Notes: generated by a model not told the origin, from the sequence alone. A stretch of DNA of 64,000 bases from Candidatus Dormiibacterota bacterium (GCA_035532035.1 DATKRS010000011.1:62001-126000), one strand, 5' to 3'. Shown: positions 23,352 through 32,850, counted from the stretch's first letter. Program-made: numbers and translations.

Positions 23352-24711
23352 CCTCTTCCGTCTCTCGCAGCTCGCGCCGAAACTCACCGAAGCACCCGAA
23401 GGCCTCCGCGAAGGCGTCGTGTTTGTGGATGGACTCTTCGTTGCGTTGGCTCGCGAAGACGAAGGCATCGTCGTCGAAACGCTCGTACGCCTCGAGCGCC
23501 CGCGCGACGATGCCCCGAACGACGTCTTCGACGAACTTCGGGTTGTGGTGGGCCTTGTTGACGACAAAGAACTCGTCGGGACGCTTCAACAGATCGTAGG
23601 TCTCGCTCGACATCGCGCTCTCGACGATCTCCACGAGGTCCGCAACGTCGATGCCGGGCTCCAGGTTGCCCGCGGTGCCCAGGAGCAGCGAGCCGCGCCC
23701 GCGCTGGTTGTGCGTAGCGATCGGGAGCACGCCGAGCGCGCGACGCGCTTGCTCCTGCGTGAACCCCGCCTCTTCGAGCTGTGCGAGCGAATGCTCGCGC
23801 ACCATGTCTTGCGCGCACGGGCACGCCGTCATCCCCTCAGCCTCGACGCCGACGACGTGCCGCACGCCATCGTCGCCTGCGTGCGCGATGCCGACGAGCG
23901 TGTACGTCTCCTCACCCCGCTTCGCACTTACCGGCGTCCAGCGCTCCAACGCGAAATCGGCGCGCAGGCGCACGTCGGCTTCCCTCGTCTGCTGCGTCGC
24001 GACGATCTCGCGCGCGATCGCTCCCGCGAGCCGCTCGACCCGCATCGGCGTCGTTTCCCGCGAGAGCACCTCGAGCGTCGCCTCCTCCAAGTTCTCGACG
24101 AAGCGCGACATGTGCAGGCCGGCACGATGCGGCCCGAGATCCGCCACCATCGTGAACTCGCCGTTGAAGACGCCCGGGCGCCCGTCGATCTCGAGGTGGA
24201 CGATGCGGCGAAGGCTCGTCACCCCGGCCCTGTTCAGCGCGATGCGTACCTCCGGAACCTCTTCCTGGCGGTCGGTACGGAAACGAAGATCGCTCTCCAA
24301 GCGGCGAACGCTGCCGTTCGCACGACGCGCGCGCGCGGCGTACGCCGGAGCGATCTCGGCCAGCGGCACGAGATCGTACCAACGCGCATCGAGCTGCGGG
24401 CGCTCCCACGCATCGAAGACGAGGAGGTCGACGTCGATCGGCCGCGCGGCGAGGCGGCGCATCGCGACGCGTCCGACCGAACGCTGCACGTCTTCTAACC
24501 GGCGTGAGAACGATTCGCGATCCTCGTCGACGTCGAGCTGCGCGGCGACGTTGAGAAACGCGGGCCCTTCCGCACCGTCGGCCGGAGCGGTCTCGTAGAA
24601 CGCGGAGACCACGAGCACGCGCGCCTGCGCGCGCAAGCGCTGCAGCGCAGCAAGGATGTTTGCACGCCGGTCCCCGAGATTCGAACCCAGAGCGACGTAA
24701 GCCCGATGCAT
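23296..24711 (-). CDS. fusion of 6-hydroxymethyl-pterin pyrophosphokinase (FolK) and GTP cyclohydrolase FolE2
   Basis: 471 residues. Residues 1-135 are FolK: VALGSNLGDRRANI, FYETAP and the signature RRLAARPIDVDLL (85-97). Residues about 148-455 are the metal-flexible GTP cyclohydrolase IB (FolE2): LEIDGRPGVFNGEFTMVADL, ACPCAQDM (296-303) and THNQRG (333-338). FolE2 makes 7,8-dihydroneopterin triphosphate from GTP; FolK pyrophosphorylates 6-hydroxymethyl-dihydropterin two steps later, so the fused steps are not consecutive. There is no stop or start between domains. The 3' end overlaps the convergent M48 gene, and the dispersed repeat copy B lies just upstream of the ATG. Confidence 0.9.
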   Translation of the reverse strand: MHRAYVALGSNLGDRRANILAALQRLRAQARVLVVSAFYETAPADGAEGPAFLNVAAQLDVDEDRESFSRRLEDVQRSVGRVAMRRLAARPIDVDLLVFDAWERPQLDARWYDLVPLAEIAPAYAARARRANGSVRRLESDLRFRTDRQEEVPEVRIALNRAGVTSLRRIVHLEIDGRPGVFNGEFTMVADLGPHRAGLHMSRFVENLEEATLEVLSRETTPMRVERLAGAIAREIVATQQTREADVRLRADFALERWTPVSAKRGEETYTLVGIAHAGDDGVRHVVGVEAEGMTACPCAQDMVREHSLAQLEEAGFTQEQARRALGVLPIATHNQRGRGSLLLGTAGNLEPGIDVADLVEIVESAMSSETYDLLKRPDEFFVVNKAHHNPKFVEDVVRGIVARALEAYERFDDDAFVFASQRNEESIHKHDAFAEAFGCFGEFRRELRETEEVMPKTDLGAWLRGRRCGT

Positions 24712-24749
24712 GTTGCGGCCCTAGAGAAGACCCGACGAGGCCGCTGCAT

Positions 24750-24808
24750 GGAGCGTTTTCATCGGAGATCGAGGAGCGAGGAGGAAGCCTACCATCCGAA
24801 CCCTCAGG
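24750..24808. repeat. dispersed repeat element, copy B (short form)
   Basis: Two modules, 24763-24784 (22 bp) and 24788-24808 (21 bp), are exact reverse complements of modules 15100-15121 and 14932-14952 of the long palindromic element. In copy A they are about 150 bp apart; here they are nearly adjacent. The flank GAGCGTTTT (24751-24759) also matches copy A. It lies between the divergent FolK-FolE2 and ManA genes and may hold their promoters. Confidence 0.75.
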
Positions 24809-24845
24809 ATTCCGACACCGTTTGGGCGTACCTCCAGCAGGTATC

Positions 24846-25853
24846 ATGGCGAGCGAACCGCTCTACCCGTACCTGCTCGAACCAAAGGAGACGACCGCGA
24901 TCTGGGGCGGTGAGTCCTGGAAATGCTGGGACGAGAACCGCGTGCGCAACGGCGCTCTCGCCGGCATGCGCGTTGCGCAGCTGCGCGAGTCGCTCGGCAG
25001 CCGGCTCCTCGGTACGATCGATTCCGGCCGGATCTTTCCGATCCTCACGAAGATCATCACCGCGCGCGATTGGCTCTCGGTTCAAGTTCACCCCGACGAC
25101 GCGTACGCGCAGCGCGTCGAGCATCAGGCGAACGGCAAGGTCGAGTGCTGGTACGTCTTCAGCGCGCAGCAGGACGCACAGATCGTGCTTGGCTGGACGC
25201 GCGACACGTCGCGTGAGGAGTACGAGCGGCGCGTCGCGGACGGAACGCTCGGCGAGCTGCTGCGGCGCGTACCGGTGAAGGCCGGGGACGCGTTTTACCT
25301 GCCCGCCGGAACGTTGCACGCGATCGGCGGCGGCATCGTGCTCTTCGAAACGCAGCAGGCCAGCGATCTCACGTATCGCATCTTCGACTGGAACCGCGTC
25401 GGCCTCGACGGCGTACCGCGCCCTCTGCACGTACGTAAAGCCGCCGACGTCCTCGAATACCGCGCGGAGACGCGGGGAGCCGTCGAACCGGTAAAGTACG
25501 TCTTCGAGTCGCTGCAGCGCACGATCTTCATCGCGGATCCGCGCTTCCTCGTCGAGCGCATCGTTGCGCGCGACGAACCGTCGTCGGTGGCGACGCACGA
25601 CCGGCCACTCGTCATCATGGCACTGGAACGCAGCCTGACGATTTCGTGCGGCGACTCCGATGTGACGCTCGCGCCGTTCGACACCGCCCTCGTACCGGCC
25701 GGTGCCGGCCGCTGCGCGATATGCGCGAACGAAGGCGACGAAGCGCCCTTTATGTTCGTGACGCCCCCTCCCGACGAGCGGTTCGTCGCCGCGCAGCTCC
25801 TGGCCGCCGGAATCGAGCAGACGCGAGTCGATCGCTTCCTGGAGCAGTTTTGA
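24846..25853 (+). CDS. manA: mannose-6-phosphate isomerase, class I
   Basis: 335 residues, the short form of type I phosphomannose isomerase. The cupin metal ligands are in VQVHPDD (Gln/His), the Glu of KVECWYVF, and the His of LPAGTLHAIGGG. The active-site pattern VQVHPDDAYA and LFETQQASDLTYRIFDW are typical. It interconverts fructose-6-phosphate and mannose-6-phosphate, supplying GDP-mannose for glycans. The ATG at 24846 opens the conserved N-terminus. The TGA overlaps the TTG start of lysA (TTGA). Confidence 0.92.
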   Translation: MASEPLYPYLLEPKETTAIWGGESWKCWDENRVRNGALAGMRVAQLRESLGSRLLGTIDSGRIFPILTKIITARDWLSVQVHPDDAYAQRVEHQANGKVECWYVFSAQQDAQIVLGWTRDTSREEYERRVADGTLGELLRRVPVKAGDAFYLPAGTLHAIGGGIVLFETQQASDLTYRIFDWNRVGLDGVPRPLHVRKAADVLEYRAETRGAVEPVKYVFESLQRTIFIADPRFLVERIVARDEPSSVATHDRPLVIMALERSLTISCGDSDVTLAPFDTALVPAGAGRCAICANEGDEAPFMFVTPPPDERFVAAQLLAAGIEQTRVDRFLEQF

Positions 25854-27085
25854 ACTTCGCCGCGCTCGCCGATCGGTATGGCACGCCGCTCGTCGCGATC
25901 GACCTCGACGCGTTCGGCGCGGCGATCGAGTACTGCAATAGCGCCTGCGCTCCGTACGACGTCGAGGTCTCGTACGCCGGCAAAGCGCTCCTGCTCGTCG
26001 AGATCGCGCGCTTCGTCGCCGAGCGCGGACTCGGGCTCGATGTCTGCTCGCTCGGGGAGCTTCTCACGGCCGAGCGCGCCGGCTTTCCGCACGAGCGCAT
26101 CACGCTCCACGGCTGTGGCAAGAGCGACGAAGAGCTGCGCGCGGCAGCCGACGGGCGCGTCGGCCGCATCGTGGTGGATGGGCTCGAGGAGCTCGAGCGT
26201 CTGGGACGGATCGCGTCGGGTAGAGCGCCCGTCAACGTGCTCTTGCGCCTCAACCCCGGAATCGAGGCGCACACGCACGCCTTCGTGCGTACCGGCGGCG
26301 AGGACACGAAGTTCGGAGTTACTCCGAAGGACGAAGATGCGGCGCGGGCGATGCTCGGCGGCGCGAAGGAGCTACGCTTTCGCGGGCTGCACGCGCACGT
26401 CGGCTCGCAGATCTACGAGCCGGGCGCGTACGTTGCCGTCGCCGAAGCACTGATCCAAGCCTCCGCGCGCTTTGCGCGGGACGGCCTGGGCGTCGACGAA
26501 ATCGTCGTGGGCGGGGGTTTCGGCGTGACGACGCATCCCGATCGGCCGAACGAGCGCATCGACTTCCCGGCAACGATCGCATCCGTCGATCGCGCCACGC
26601 GCGCGGCCGCGGCGCGCGTCCGCGTTCCGGTGCCCAGGATCGGCATCGAGCCGGGACGCATGCTGATCGGCGCGGCCGGCACGACGATCTATCGCGTCTG
26701 CGCCGTGAAACGTCAGGCGCGCCGAACCTTCGTCGTGGTCGATGGAGGCTTGTATGAGAATCCTCGGCCCGCGCTCTACGGTGCGTACCACCACGCGGTT
26801 GCGGTCTCGCGCCCGAATCTCGATCTCCAGGAGGTCACCATCTGCGGCCGTTCCTGCGAGAACGACGAGCTCGGGCGCGCCATGCTTCCACACGCGCTGC
26901 GTGAAGGCGATCTCGTCGCGATGACGGTCACCGGAGCGTACACCTACAGCATGGCGGGCAACTACAACCGTTTCGCGCGCCCGGCGGTTGTAGGAGTCGA
27001 GCAGGGTAAGGAGCGTCTTCTCGCGCGGCGCGAGTCGTTGGAAGACGTCTTGAAAAACGACGTAATGGAGAACGCAGGATCATGA
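25850..27085 (+). CDS. lysA: diaminopimelate decarboxylase
   Basis: 411 residues of the PLP fold III decarboxylases. The PLP lysine is Lys45 in SYAGKALLL. It shows [10 protein letters not shown], the barrel strands [13 protein letters not shown] and [19 protein letters not shown], and the second-domain active-site segment CGRSCENDE together with [10 protein letters not shown]. It removes CO2 from meso-diaminopimelate to give lysine. The TTG at 25850 overlaps the manA stop and is the only start that keeps the complete N-terminal strand. The stop overlaps msrA by ATGA. Confidence 0.93.
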   Translation: MNFAALADRYGTPLVAIDLDAFGAAIEYCNSACAPYDVEVSYAGKALLLVEIARFVAERGLGLDVCSLGELLTAERAGFPHERITLHGCGKSDEELRAAADGRVGRIVVDGLEELERLGRIASGRAPVNVLLRLNPGIEAHTHAFVRTGGEDTKFGVTPKDEDAARAMLGGAKELRFRGLHAHVGSQIYEPGAYVAVAEALIQASARFARDGLGVDEIVVGGGFGVTTHPDRPNERIDFPATIASVDRATRAAAARVRVPVPRIGIEPGRMLIGAAGTTIYRVCAVKRQARRTFVVVDGGLYENPRPALYGAYHHAVAVSRPNLDLQEVTICGRSCENDELGRAMLPHALREGDLVAMTVTGAYTYSMAGNYNRFARPAVVGVEQGKERLLARRESLEDVLKNDVMENAGS

Positions 27086-27555
27086 CGGAAAAGGCAACGT
27101 TCGCGGCGGGGTGCTTCTGGGGCACGGAGGCGGCCTTTCGCCCAGTGCCGGGCGTCGTAGACGTCGTCGTCGGCTACACGGGCGGTCACGCGGAGCGCCC
27201 GACGTACGAGCAGGTCTGCGGCCATCGCACCGGTCACGCTGAGGCGGCGGAGATCGCCTTCGACCCGGCGCGCGTCTCATACGATCGCCTGCTCGAAATC
27301 TTCTGGAAGATCCACGATCCGACGCAAGTCGATCGTCAAGGCCCCGATGTCGGCACGCAGTACCGCTCGGCGATCTTCGTCCACTCACCCGAGCAGGATG
27401 CTGCGGCGCGCGCTTCGCTGGCGCGCGAACGAGAGACGCTCGGCAAGCCGATTGCGACGGAGATCGTATCCGCCCCGGCGTTCTGGCCCGCCGAAGCCTA
27501 CCATCAACGCTATTTCGAGCGGCATAACGTCGCCTGCCACGTCCCGCAACGATGA
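27082..27555 (+). CDS. msrA: peptide methionine (S)-sulfoxide reductase
   Basis: 157 residues. The catalytic motif GCFWG has Cys11, and GYTGGH, the acidic [14 protein letters not shown], and [19 protein letters not shown] are all canonical MsrA. There is no signal peptide, so it is cytoplasmic. It reduces methionine-S-sulfoxide in proteins. Cys residues near the C-terminus (NVACHVPQR) can resolve the sulfenic acid. It overlaps lysA and msrB by ATGA, placing oxidative repair in the lysine/mannose operon. Confidence 0.96.
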   Translation: MTEKATFAAGCFWGTEAAFRPVPGVVDVVVGYTGGHAERPTYEQVCGHRTGHAEAAEIAFDPARVSYDRLLEIFWKIHDPTQVDRQGPDVGTQYRSAIFVHSPEQDAAARASLARERETLGKPIATEIVSAPAFWPAEAYHQRYFERHNVACHVPQR

Positions 27556-28031
27556 ACCGCACGGTCTTTCTCGGCGCACTTGCGGCTGCCGGCGCGGTGG
27601 CGCTCTCTCGTCTCGGCGCGGCGAAGCCTGCAGCAGCCGCAGGGTATCCGGTCCGGCACAGCGATGCCGAATGGCTACGGATTCTGGGCCGAGACCGCTA
27701 TTGGATATTGCGCCAAGGCGGAACCGAGCAGCCATTCTCGAGTCCGCTCAATGCGGAGCGCCGCGCCGGCATCTATCATTGCGCCGGCTGCGATCTCCGC
27801 CTCTTCGACTCCCGCACGAAATACGATGCCGGTGAAGGCTGGCCGTCCTTCTGGGACGTGCTCCCGAATGCCGTCCGCAGGCAAGCAGACTACGCGCTCG
27901 TGGATCCGCGCACGGAAGTGCACTGCCGCCAGTGCGGCGGCCATCTCGGCCATCGCTTCGACGATGGCCCGCCGCCGACGCACCTTCGCTACTGCATCGA
28001 CGGCTTGGCGCTGCGCTTCGCTCCTGCCTGA
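27552..28031 (+). CDS. msrB: peptide methionine (R)-sulfoxide reductase, exported
   Basis: 159 residues. Unlike MsrA it begins with a hydrophobic leader ([22 protein letters not shown]), so it likely acts outside the cytoplasm or anchored to the membrane. The structural zinc site is Cys77/Cys80 (CAGC) with Cys125/Cys128 (CRQC). The catalytic Cys148 is in [10 protein letters not shown], where Ile-Asp replaces the common Val/Ile-Asn. It reduces methionine-R-sulfoxide. ATGA overlap with msrA suggests co-translation, with the two enzymes ending in different compartments. Confidence 0.95.
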   Translation: MNRTVFLGALAAAGAVALSRLGAAKPAAAAGYPVRHSDAEWLRILGRDRYWILRQGGTEQPFSSPLNAERRAGIYHCAGCDLRLFDSRTKYDAGEGWPSFWDVLPNAVRRQADYALVDPRTEVHCRQCGGHLGHRFDDGPPPTHLRYCIDGLALRFAPA

Positions 28032-28033
28032 AG

Positions 28034-28948
28034 CTACGGGCGGTAGACGAATCTTCCGACGAACGATCCGCGGGGATTCGACCAGACTGCGAAGATCGTT
28101 CCGTTTGCCGGATCGATCCCGCACGTGTGCACGCCCTGGATATGGCCGGTCTGCGCGAGGATGTGCGGCGGCCCGTGCCCGTCGAACGCGACGAGCGTGA
28201 TGACGTCGCCCGCGCAGGCGAGCCAGCCGCGCGACGCGTCGTAGCCGCACTGATCGACGCGATGCGGATACGCCATGTGGTAGAGCCGCCTGCCCGCAAG
28301 ACTGTACACGTCGAGCCAGTTATTCTCTCCAGCGACGAGCAAGACGCGGTGCACGGGATCGAATTGGAGCGGATGATCCATCTGGAGGTCGGGCGTCGGA
28401 ATCGTGCGCACGACGCGAAGCCGGTGCGGGTCGATGACCGCAATCGCGCTGACGCGCGGATTCGCATCGGAGATATTCTGATAGACAGCATGCGTGACCG
28501 GATCGATCGCGAGGTACTCGGGCTTGTGGCCCGGGAGCGGAATGACGGCGATCTCTTTGAACGTGCGCGAGTCGATAACGAATACCCGCGTTCCGTCGTC
28601 TTCACCGGCATAGATGCGATGGAACGCCGGATCGTAAGCGATCGCGTCGACGTGGCCTTGCACCTTGACGGTGCGTAGCACCCGCCCGGCGACGGGATCC
28701 ACCTCGGAGAGGGAATCGTCGTCACCGTTGCCGGTGTAGACATGCCCGTTCGTCGGATCGACCGCGGAGCCGGCTATATGTCCGACCGTCACCTGTCTGA
28801 GCACCGCGCCCGTATCGGCGTCAACGATGAGAAGTTTTTGCGCGCGACCGTGCGCGGCATAAACGCGATGATGGACCGCGTCGACGGTGACGTAATCGAA
28901 GCCCGCGGGTGGCCCGACACGCTGCGGGGGAAGTGCAATGATCGGCAT
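28034..28948 (-). CDS. YncE-like beta-propeller protein
   Basis: 304 residues built from about seven repeats of the type 'DP..h.vYt....d..v.viD..t.....i', for example GHIAGSAVDPTNGHVYTGNG and HKPEYLAIDPVTHAVYQN. This is the YncE/40-residue-repeat beta-propeller, usually a periplasmic or binding protein. No signal peptide is visible from the ATG at 28948. Open frame upstream (to 29002) runs through a perfect hairpin and is rejected as start. It lies directly downstream of the two sedolisin genes on the same strand. Ligand unknown. Confidence 0.8.
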   Translation of the reverse strand: MPIIALPPQRVGPPAGFDYVTVDAVHHRVYAAHGRAQKLLIVDADTGAVLRQVTVGHIAGSAVDPTNGHVYTGNGDDDSLSEVDPVAGRVLRTVKVQGHVDAIAYDPAFHRIYAGEDDGTRVFVIDSRTFKEIAVIPLPGHKPEYLAIDPVTHAVYQNISDANPRVSAIAVIDPHRLRVVRTIPTPDLQMDHPLQFDPVHRVLLVAGENNWLDVYSLAGRRLYHMAYPHRVDQCGYDASRGWLACAGDVITLVAFDGHGPPHILAQTGHIQGVHTCGIDPANGTIFAVWSNPRGSFVGRFVYRP

Positions 28949-28961
28949 GCGCGCTCTCTTC

Positions 28962-28994
28962 GATGGGGGTGCCGGTAAACCCGGCACCCCCATC
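28962..28994 (-). other. perfect 14-bp hairpin between sedolisin and beta-propeller genes
   Basis: 28962-28975 pairs perfectly with 28981-28994 (stem GATGGGGGTGCCGG) around a 5-base loop. No T-run follows on either strand. On the minus strand it sits about 14 bases before the beta-propeller ATG, just ahead of its GAAGAGAG ribosome binding site. It may be a transcript-processing or stabilising hairpin, or a weak terminator that separates expression of the two genes. Confidence 0.65.
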
Positions 28995-29022
28995 TGTACC
29001 AACGTTTGGCGCTAGGAAAGCG

Positions 29023-30882
29023 CTACAGCTGGCTTCGAAGCACGTTTACGTCGAACGATCCCAGACCAGTCGTGTAGTCGTACCCCGGCAGCGCGGTATA
29101 CATGCCGTCACCGCCGACGAGGACGTCGTGAAACCCGCCGTCGGGCTGCCACGGAGGTGGGCCGGTCTGCTGCGCGCCGGCGGCGTGAGACGCGAAGTTG
29201 CCATACAGCACCGGGGCGGCGAAGCCGAGACTCCGATTCAAGCTCAGCATGTGCGCCCAGACTCCCGCCGCGAGCGGAGACGATAGGCTCGTCCCACCGA
29301 CGATCGTCCAGCCGCCGTAATCTTGCGAATACAAGATCGCGCCGGTCTGCAAATCGCCGTCCATTGCCATATCAGGAACGCCGCGGAAGCTTCCGCCGAG
29401 CGGCTGAACCGTCTGCCAGTAGGGCGAGTATTCGAACTGGCTGACACCGCCGCCACCGGAGTACCAGGACGCTTCGCCCTGATAGTTCCCCGCATTGTCG
29501 GTGAGGAGCGTCGTACCGCCGACCGCAACGACGTACGGCGAAGCGGCCGGCCAGTTCACGAACGGAACGCCGGCGGGCACACCGTTTGCGCCGACCGCAA
29601 CCGGGCAGAACGAGCCAGTGTCCCCAGCCGAGGCGAACATCGTTTGCCCCTGAGCCGCCCCTTCGAGGAATATCTCGTCGGCTAACACCATCGCTCCGTC
29701 GAGATACGGAAACGCCTCGCATTCTCCGAACGACGAATTCGCGACCTTGGCAAGGTCGTTCGTAACCCAGCGATTGTACATGAGCACGACGTCAGAATCC
29801 GATCCTGAGGTCGTGTTGTAGAGGTAGAGCTGCTGCATGTGGACGGCCATGCCGCTGGATTCGGTCATGTCGAGCGTCCATTCGCCCGGGCCGTCGGTGA
29901 TGGGAGGCGCTCCCGCAAGACCGACTTGCTCGATCGTCACAGGTACTTGCGGTACGTTGTCGGCCTGTTCGTTAACGTGAAGGTCGCTGACGGCGGTTCC
30001 GACGCCGCCGAAGCTCATGATCGCGACGTCCACGCCGGCCGATTGCATGCGCGAGACGGGTTCGTCGTAGGCGCGCCAGAAGTCCGCAGGCCGGTAGTTG
30101 CGCAGACAGCCGACGGTCGACGATGCAGGTTCCGGTAATGGCGTCGGAGCGCCGAGGATCTCGAGGCCGTAGAGCGTGCACGGCGACTCCGGCGTACCTG
30201 GAGGCGTGGGAGCCGGTCTGGGATCACCCTTGCCGTCGCAGCCGCCGCAATGCTCGTAGTGCCGCTTCTCGCGCCCGGCCAACTGCATGTCGTTGAGCCC
30301 GAGAACGGCGACGACGACGCCACCGAGCGTCTGCGGGACGTACGCTGCGGTCTGATTTGCATAGAGCGTCGTGCCGCCCAGAGAGTAGCTCTCGAGTTTC
30401 GTATTGAACGCCTTCTCGATCTGCGTCGCCGTGCCGGTGGCACTGACGATGAGGTGATTCGGCTCGACGGTGACGTCGGTCAGTCCTTGCGACTGCAGAT
30501 ACGAGCTCACTTGCGAGACCTGCGCGCTCGTCGGCGCGTACGACGCCATGAACGTCGCGATAGAGACGGTCTGCCCCGACGCGACGGCCGCCTTCAGCGC
30601 CGAGGCGTTGTTGAGCTGGAGCCCGACGTGCACGGTGATCGACTGCGACGGCGCGAGCGCGCCCAAATCGCTCGCGCCCGAGAGCGCGAGCGGCAGGGTC
30701 GACGTCGGCGCCCAGCCCGCAGGCGCCGCGATTGCGATGGCCGTGACGCGGGTCGCTCCCGTGCCGACGTTACTCGCGTGACCCATCGTACCGGCAGAAG
30801 GGATCAGCGAGGTGCTGCCGTGTCCGGAGCATGCCGCGGTTATGGTCGCGGCGACGAATCCGAGCCAAAGGAATCTGCGCAT
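29023..30882 (-). CDS. sedolisin (S53) protease lipoprotein, second of a tandem pair
   Basis: 619 residues. The leader ends in a lipobox-like TAACSG, so it is probably a lipoprotein. Residues about 60-220 are the pro-kumamolisin activation domain (LNNASALKAAVASGQTVS; TLGGVVVAVLGLNDMQ). The catalytic domain has the Glu/Asp pair in GEWTLDMTE, a central Asp region and the Ser in GGTSLSSPLAAG. The calcium-site end is YDYTTGLGSFDVNVL. Sedolisins are acid-active serine-carboxyl peptidases that work outside the cell. Start codon follows the upstream sedolisin stop by one base, and an AGGAG ribosome binding site lies in that gene's end. Confidence 0.92.
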   Translation of the reverse strand: MRRFLWLGFVAATITAACSGHGSTSLIPSAGTMGHASNVGTGATRVTAIAIAAPAGWAPTSTLPLALSGASDLGALAPSQSITVHVGLQLNNASALKAAVASGQTVSIATFMASYAPTSAQVSQVSSYLQSQGLTDVTVEPNHLIVSATGTATQIEKAFNTKLESYSLGGTTLYANQTAAYVPQTLGGVVVAVLGLNDMQLAGREKRHYEHCGGCDGKGDPRPAPTPPGTPESPCTLYGLEILGAPTPLPEPASSTVGCLRNYRPADFWRAYDEPVSRMQSAGVDVAIMSFGGVGTAVSDLHVNEQADNVPQVPVTIEQVGLAGAPPITDGPGEWTLDMTESSGMAVHMQQLYLYNTTSGSDSDVVLMYNRWVTNDLAKVANSSFGECEAFPYLDGAMVLADEIFLEGAAQGQTMFASAGDTGSFCPVAVGANGVPAGVPFVNWPAASPYVVAVGGTTLLTDNAGNYQGEASWYSGGGGVSQFEYSPYWQTVQPLGGSFRGVPDMAMDGDLQTGAILYSQDYGGWTIVGGTSLSSPLAAGVWAHMLSLNRSLGFAAPVLYGNFASHAAGAQQTGPPPWQPDGGFHDVLVGGDGMYTALPGYDYTTGLGSFDVNVLRSQL

Positions 30883-30883
30883 C

Positions 30884-32656
30884 TCAGATCGCTCCTGCAG
30901 TCTTCGAAACGTCGAAGCTGCCGAGACCGGTCGTCATGTCGTAGCGAGGAAGCGCCGTGTAGAGTCCGTTCGTTCCGGTCAGGATGTCGTGGAATCCGCC
31001 GACGAGCTCCCATGCGCCAAGCCCGGTGCTGTCCTCGCTTGCGTTCGGGTTCTGCTGGTAGATGTTGTAGAACTGGATCGGCCCGAAACCGAGCGCGTTG
31101 TTCTTCGCGCTCTGAAGGCGCGCGTAGGTTCCCGCCGCCAGCGGCGACGCGAGGCTCGTGCCCCCGGTGATGCAGGGCGTGCACGACCCGTTCACGGCAG
31201 AGCCGGACGTGTAGAGCTCGGCACCGGTTTCGATGGCGGCGTCCATCGCGACGTCGGGCAGGCCGCGGAACGATTCACCTTGCCCCGCGACAGGCTGTGC
31301 CTCGGCCTCCCAGTACGGCGCGTATTCGAACTGGCTCAAGCCGCCGCCGCCTGCCTCCCAGGCGACTTCGCCTTGATAGCTTCCATCGGCGTTGGTCAGC
31401 AGATCGGTTCCGCCGACGGACGTCACGTATGGCGACGCCGACGGGTACGCGACCATGGGCACGCCGCCCGGAACGCCGTTGGTGTCACCCTCGACGTTGC
31501 AGTAGCCGCCCCAATCGCCGGATGAGGCGAAGAGGGTCTGGCCCTGCGCTGCCGCCTGCACGAGGATCTCGTCGTCGAGCACCATGGCGCCGTCGACGTA
31601 CGGGAACGCCTCGCACTCACCGAACGACGCGTTGCCCACCTGGGCGAGATCGTCGGTCATCCACTTGTCGAACTCGAGCGCGATGTCGGAATCCGTCAAC
31701 GACGTCGTCGCGTAAACGTAGAGCATCTTGACGTTGCCGGCCATCGCAGTCGAATAGGTCATGTCGAGGGTCCACTCGTCGTTCCCGGCAGTGTCCGGAC
31801 TCGCCAAGCCGACCTGCCGCACCGTCAGCGGCACCTGCGGTTGATGGAACTGCGACTCGTTGGTGCGGAAATCGGCGACCGCCTGCGACACGTTGCCTTC
31901 GGCCATGATTGCGATCGACGTGTTCCTTGCCGGCGGCAGAGATCCGACGTCGTACGCGCTCTGGAAGGTCGCGGGATCGTAGAAGCGCACGCACGGGACG
32001 GTGACGCCCTGTTCGCACGCCGTGGCTTGCGTCGCCATCTTCGGCTTGTCGCTGAACGCGCTCACGTCGTTGAGGCCGAGCACCGCGACGACGACGCCGC
32101 CGAGCGACGTGGGCACGTACGCGGGAGAGACGTTGCCGAACGCGACCTTGCCGTTCCACGAAAACGAATGCAACGTCGTGTTGAAGGCCTTTTGCATCTG
32201 CGCCGCAGTGCCGGTCGCGCTCACCAGTAGGTTGTCCGGCGTCGCCTTGACGTTCGTCAGGCCGGCGCTCTGCAGATAGGATTCGACCTGCTGCACCTGA
32301 TCCGGCGTGGGATCGGCCATCGCAGCGATATCCGCGCGCGAGAGCACTTGTCCAGCCTTGAGCGCCGACTGCAGCTGCGCGGCGTTGCGTAACTGCAGCC
32401 CGACGACGACCGTGAGCTGCGTGGACGCCGCGAGTGTCCCGAGGTCCGACGCGCCTGAAAGCGAGAGCGCTCGCGTGTTTGTCGTCGACCATCCCGACGG
32501 AGCCGTGAGCGACGCGGTCGACATTCGCGTGGTCCCGAGGCCGCCGCCGTGCGCCGACTGCATCGGCATCGAAGGCACGACGCCGGAATTGGCGCCGTTG
32601 CCCGAACAAGACGCCGTCAACAACCCGACGGCGAGGATCCAGGTGATCTTCTGCAT
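30884..32656 (-). CDS. sedolisin (S53) protease lipoprotein, first of a tandem pair
   Basis: 590 residues, a clear paralogue of the downstream protein with the same layout: lipobox leader MQKITWILAVGLLTASCSG, activation domain (LRNAAQLQSALKAGQVLS; SLGGVVVAVLGLNDVS), catalytic Glu/Asp in DEWTLDMTYS, and the Ser in GGTSLASPLAAG. The end YDMTTGLGSFDVSK holds the calcium-binding Asp. The ATG at 32656, after GAGAG, gives a proper signal peptide; 20 upstream codons are rejected. The two genes likely arose by tandem duplication and are expressed as one mRNA. Confidence 0.92.
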   Translation of the reverse strand: MQKITWILAVGLLTASCSGNGANSGVVPSMPMQSAHGGGLGTTRMSTASLTAPSGWSTTNTRALSLSGASDLGTLAASTQLTVVVGLQLRNAAQLQSALKAGQVLSRADIAAMADPTPDQVQQVESYLQSAGLTNVKATPDNLLVSATGTAAQMQKAFNTTLHSFSWNGKVAFGNVSPAYVPTSLGGVVVAVLGLNDVSAFSDKPKMATQATACEQGVTVPCVRFYDPATFQSAYDVGSLPPARNTSIAIMAEGNVSQAVADFRTNESQFHQPQVPLTVRQVGLASPDTAGNDEWTLDMTYSTAMAGNVKMLYVYATTSLTDSDIALEFDKWMTDDLAQVGNASFGECEAFPYVDGAMVLDDEILVQAAAQGQTLFASSGDWGGYCNVEGDTNGVPGGVPMVAYPSASPYVTSVGGTDLLTNADGSYQGEVAWEAGGGGLSQFEYAPYWEAEAQPVAGQGESFRGLPDVAMDAAIETGAELYTSGSAVNGSCTPCITGGTSLASPLAAGTYARLQSAKNNALGFGPIQFYNIYQQNPNASEDSTGLGAWELVGGFHDILTGTNGLYTALPRYDMTTGLGSFDVSKTAGAI

Positions 32657-32850
32657 TGTGTTTCTCTCTCCGATAGTGGCGTAGCAAGGAAAACCGGGCG
32701 AGAGATACCCAAACAAGCGACTGGCCTACACCTATGCGTGCACTTCTTTCCGTCGCTATGTCACGAACGAAGATTGCTCGTTTTAATAGCTGCGGGCTTA
32801 GGAATAAGAAGTAAACATCATGCAGGCGTCCAATGCCTGGCGGTACTGCA

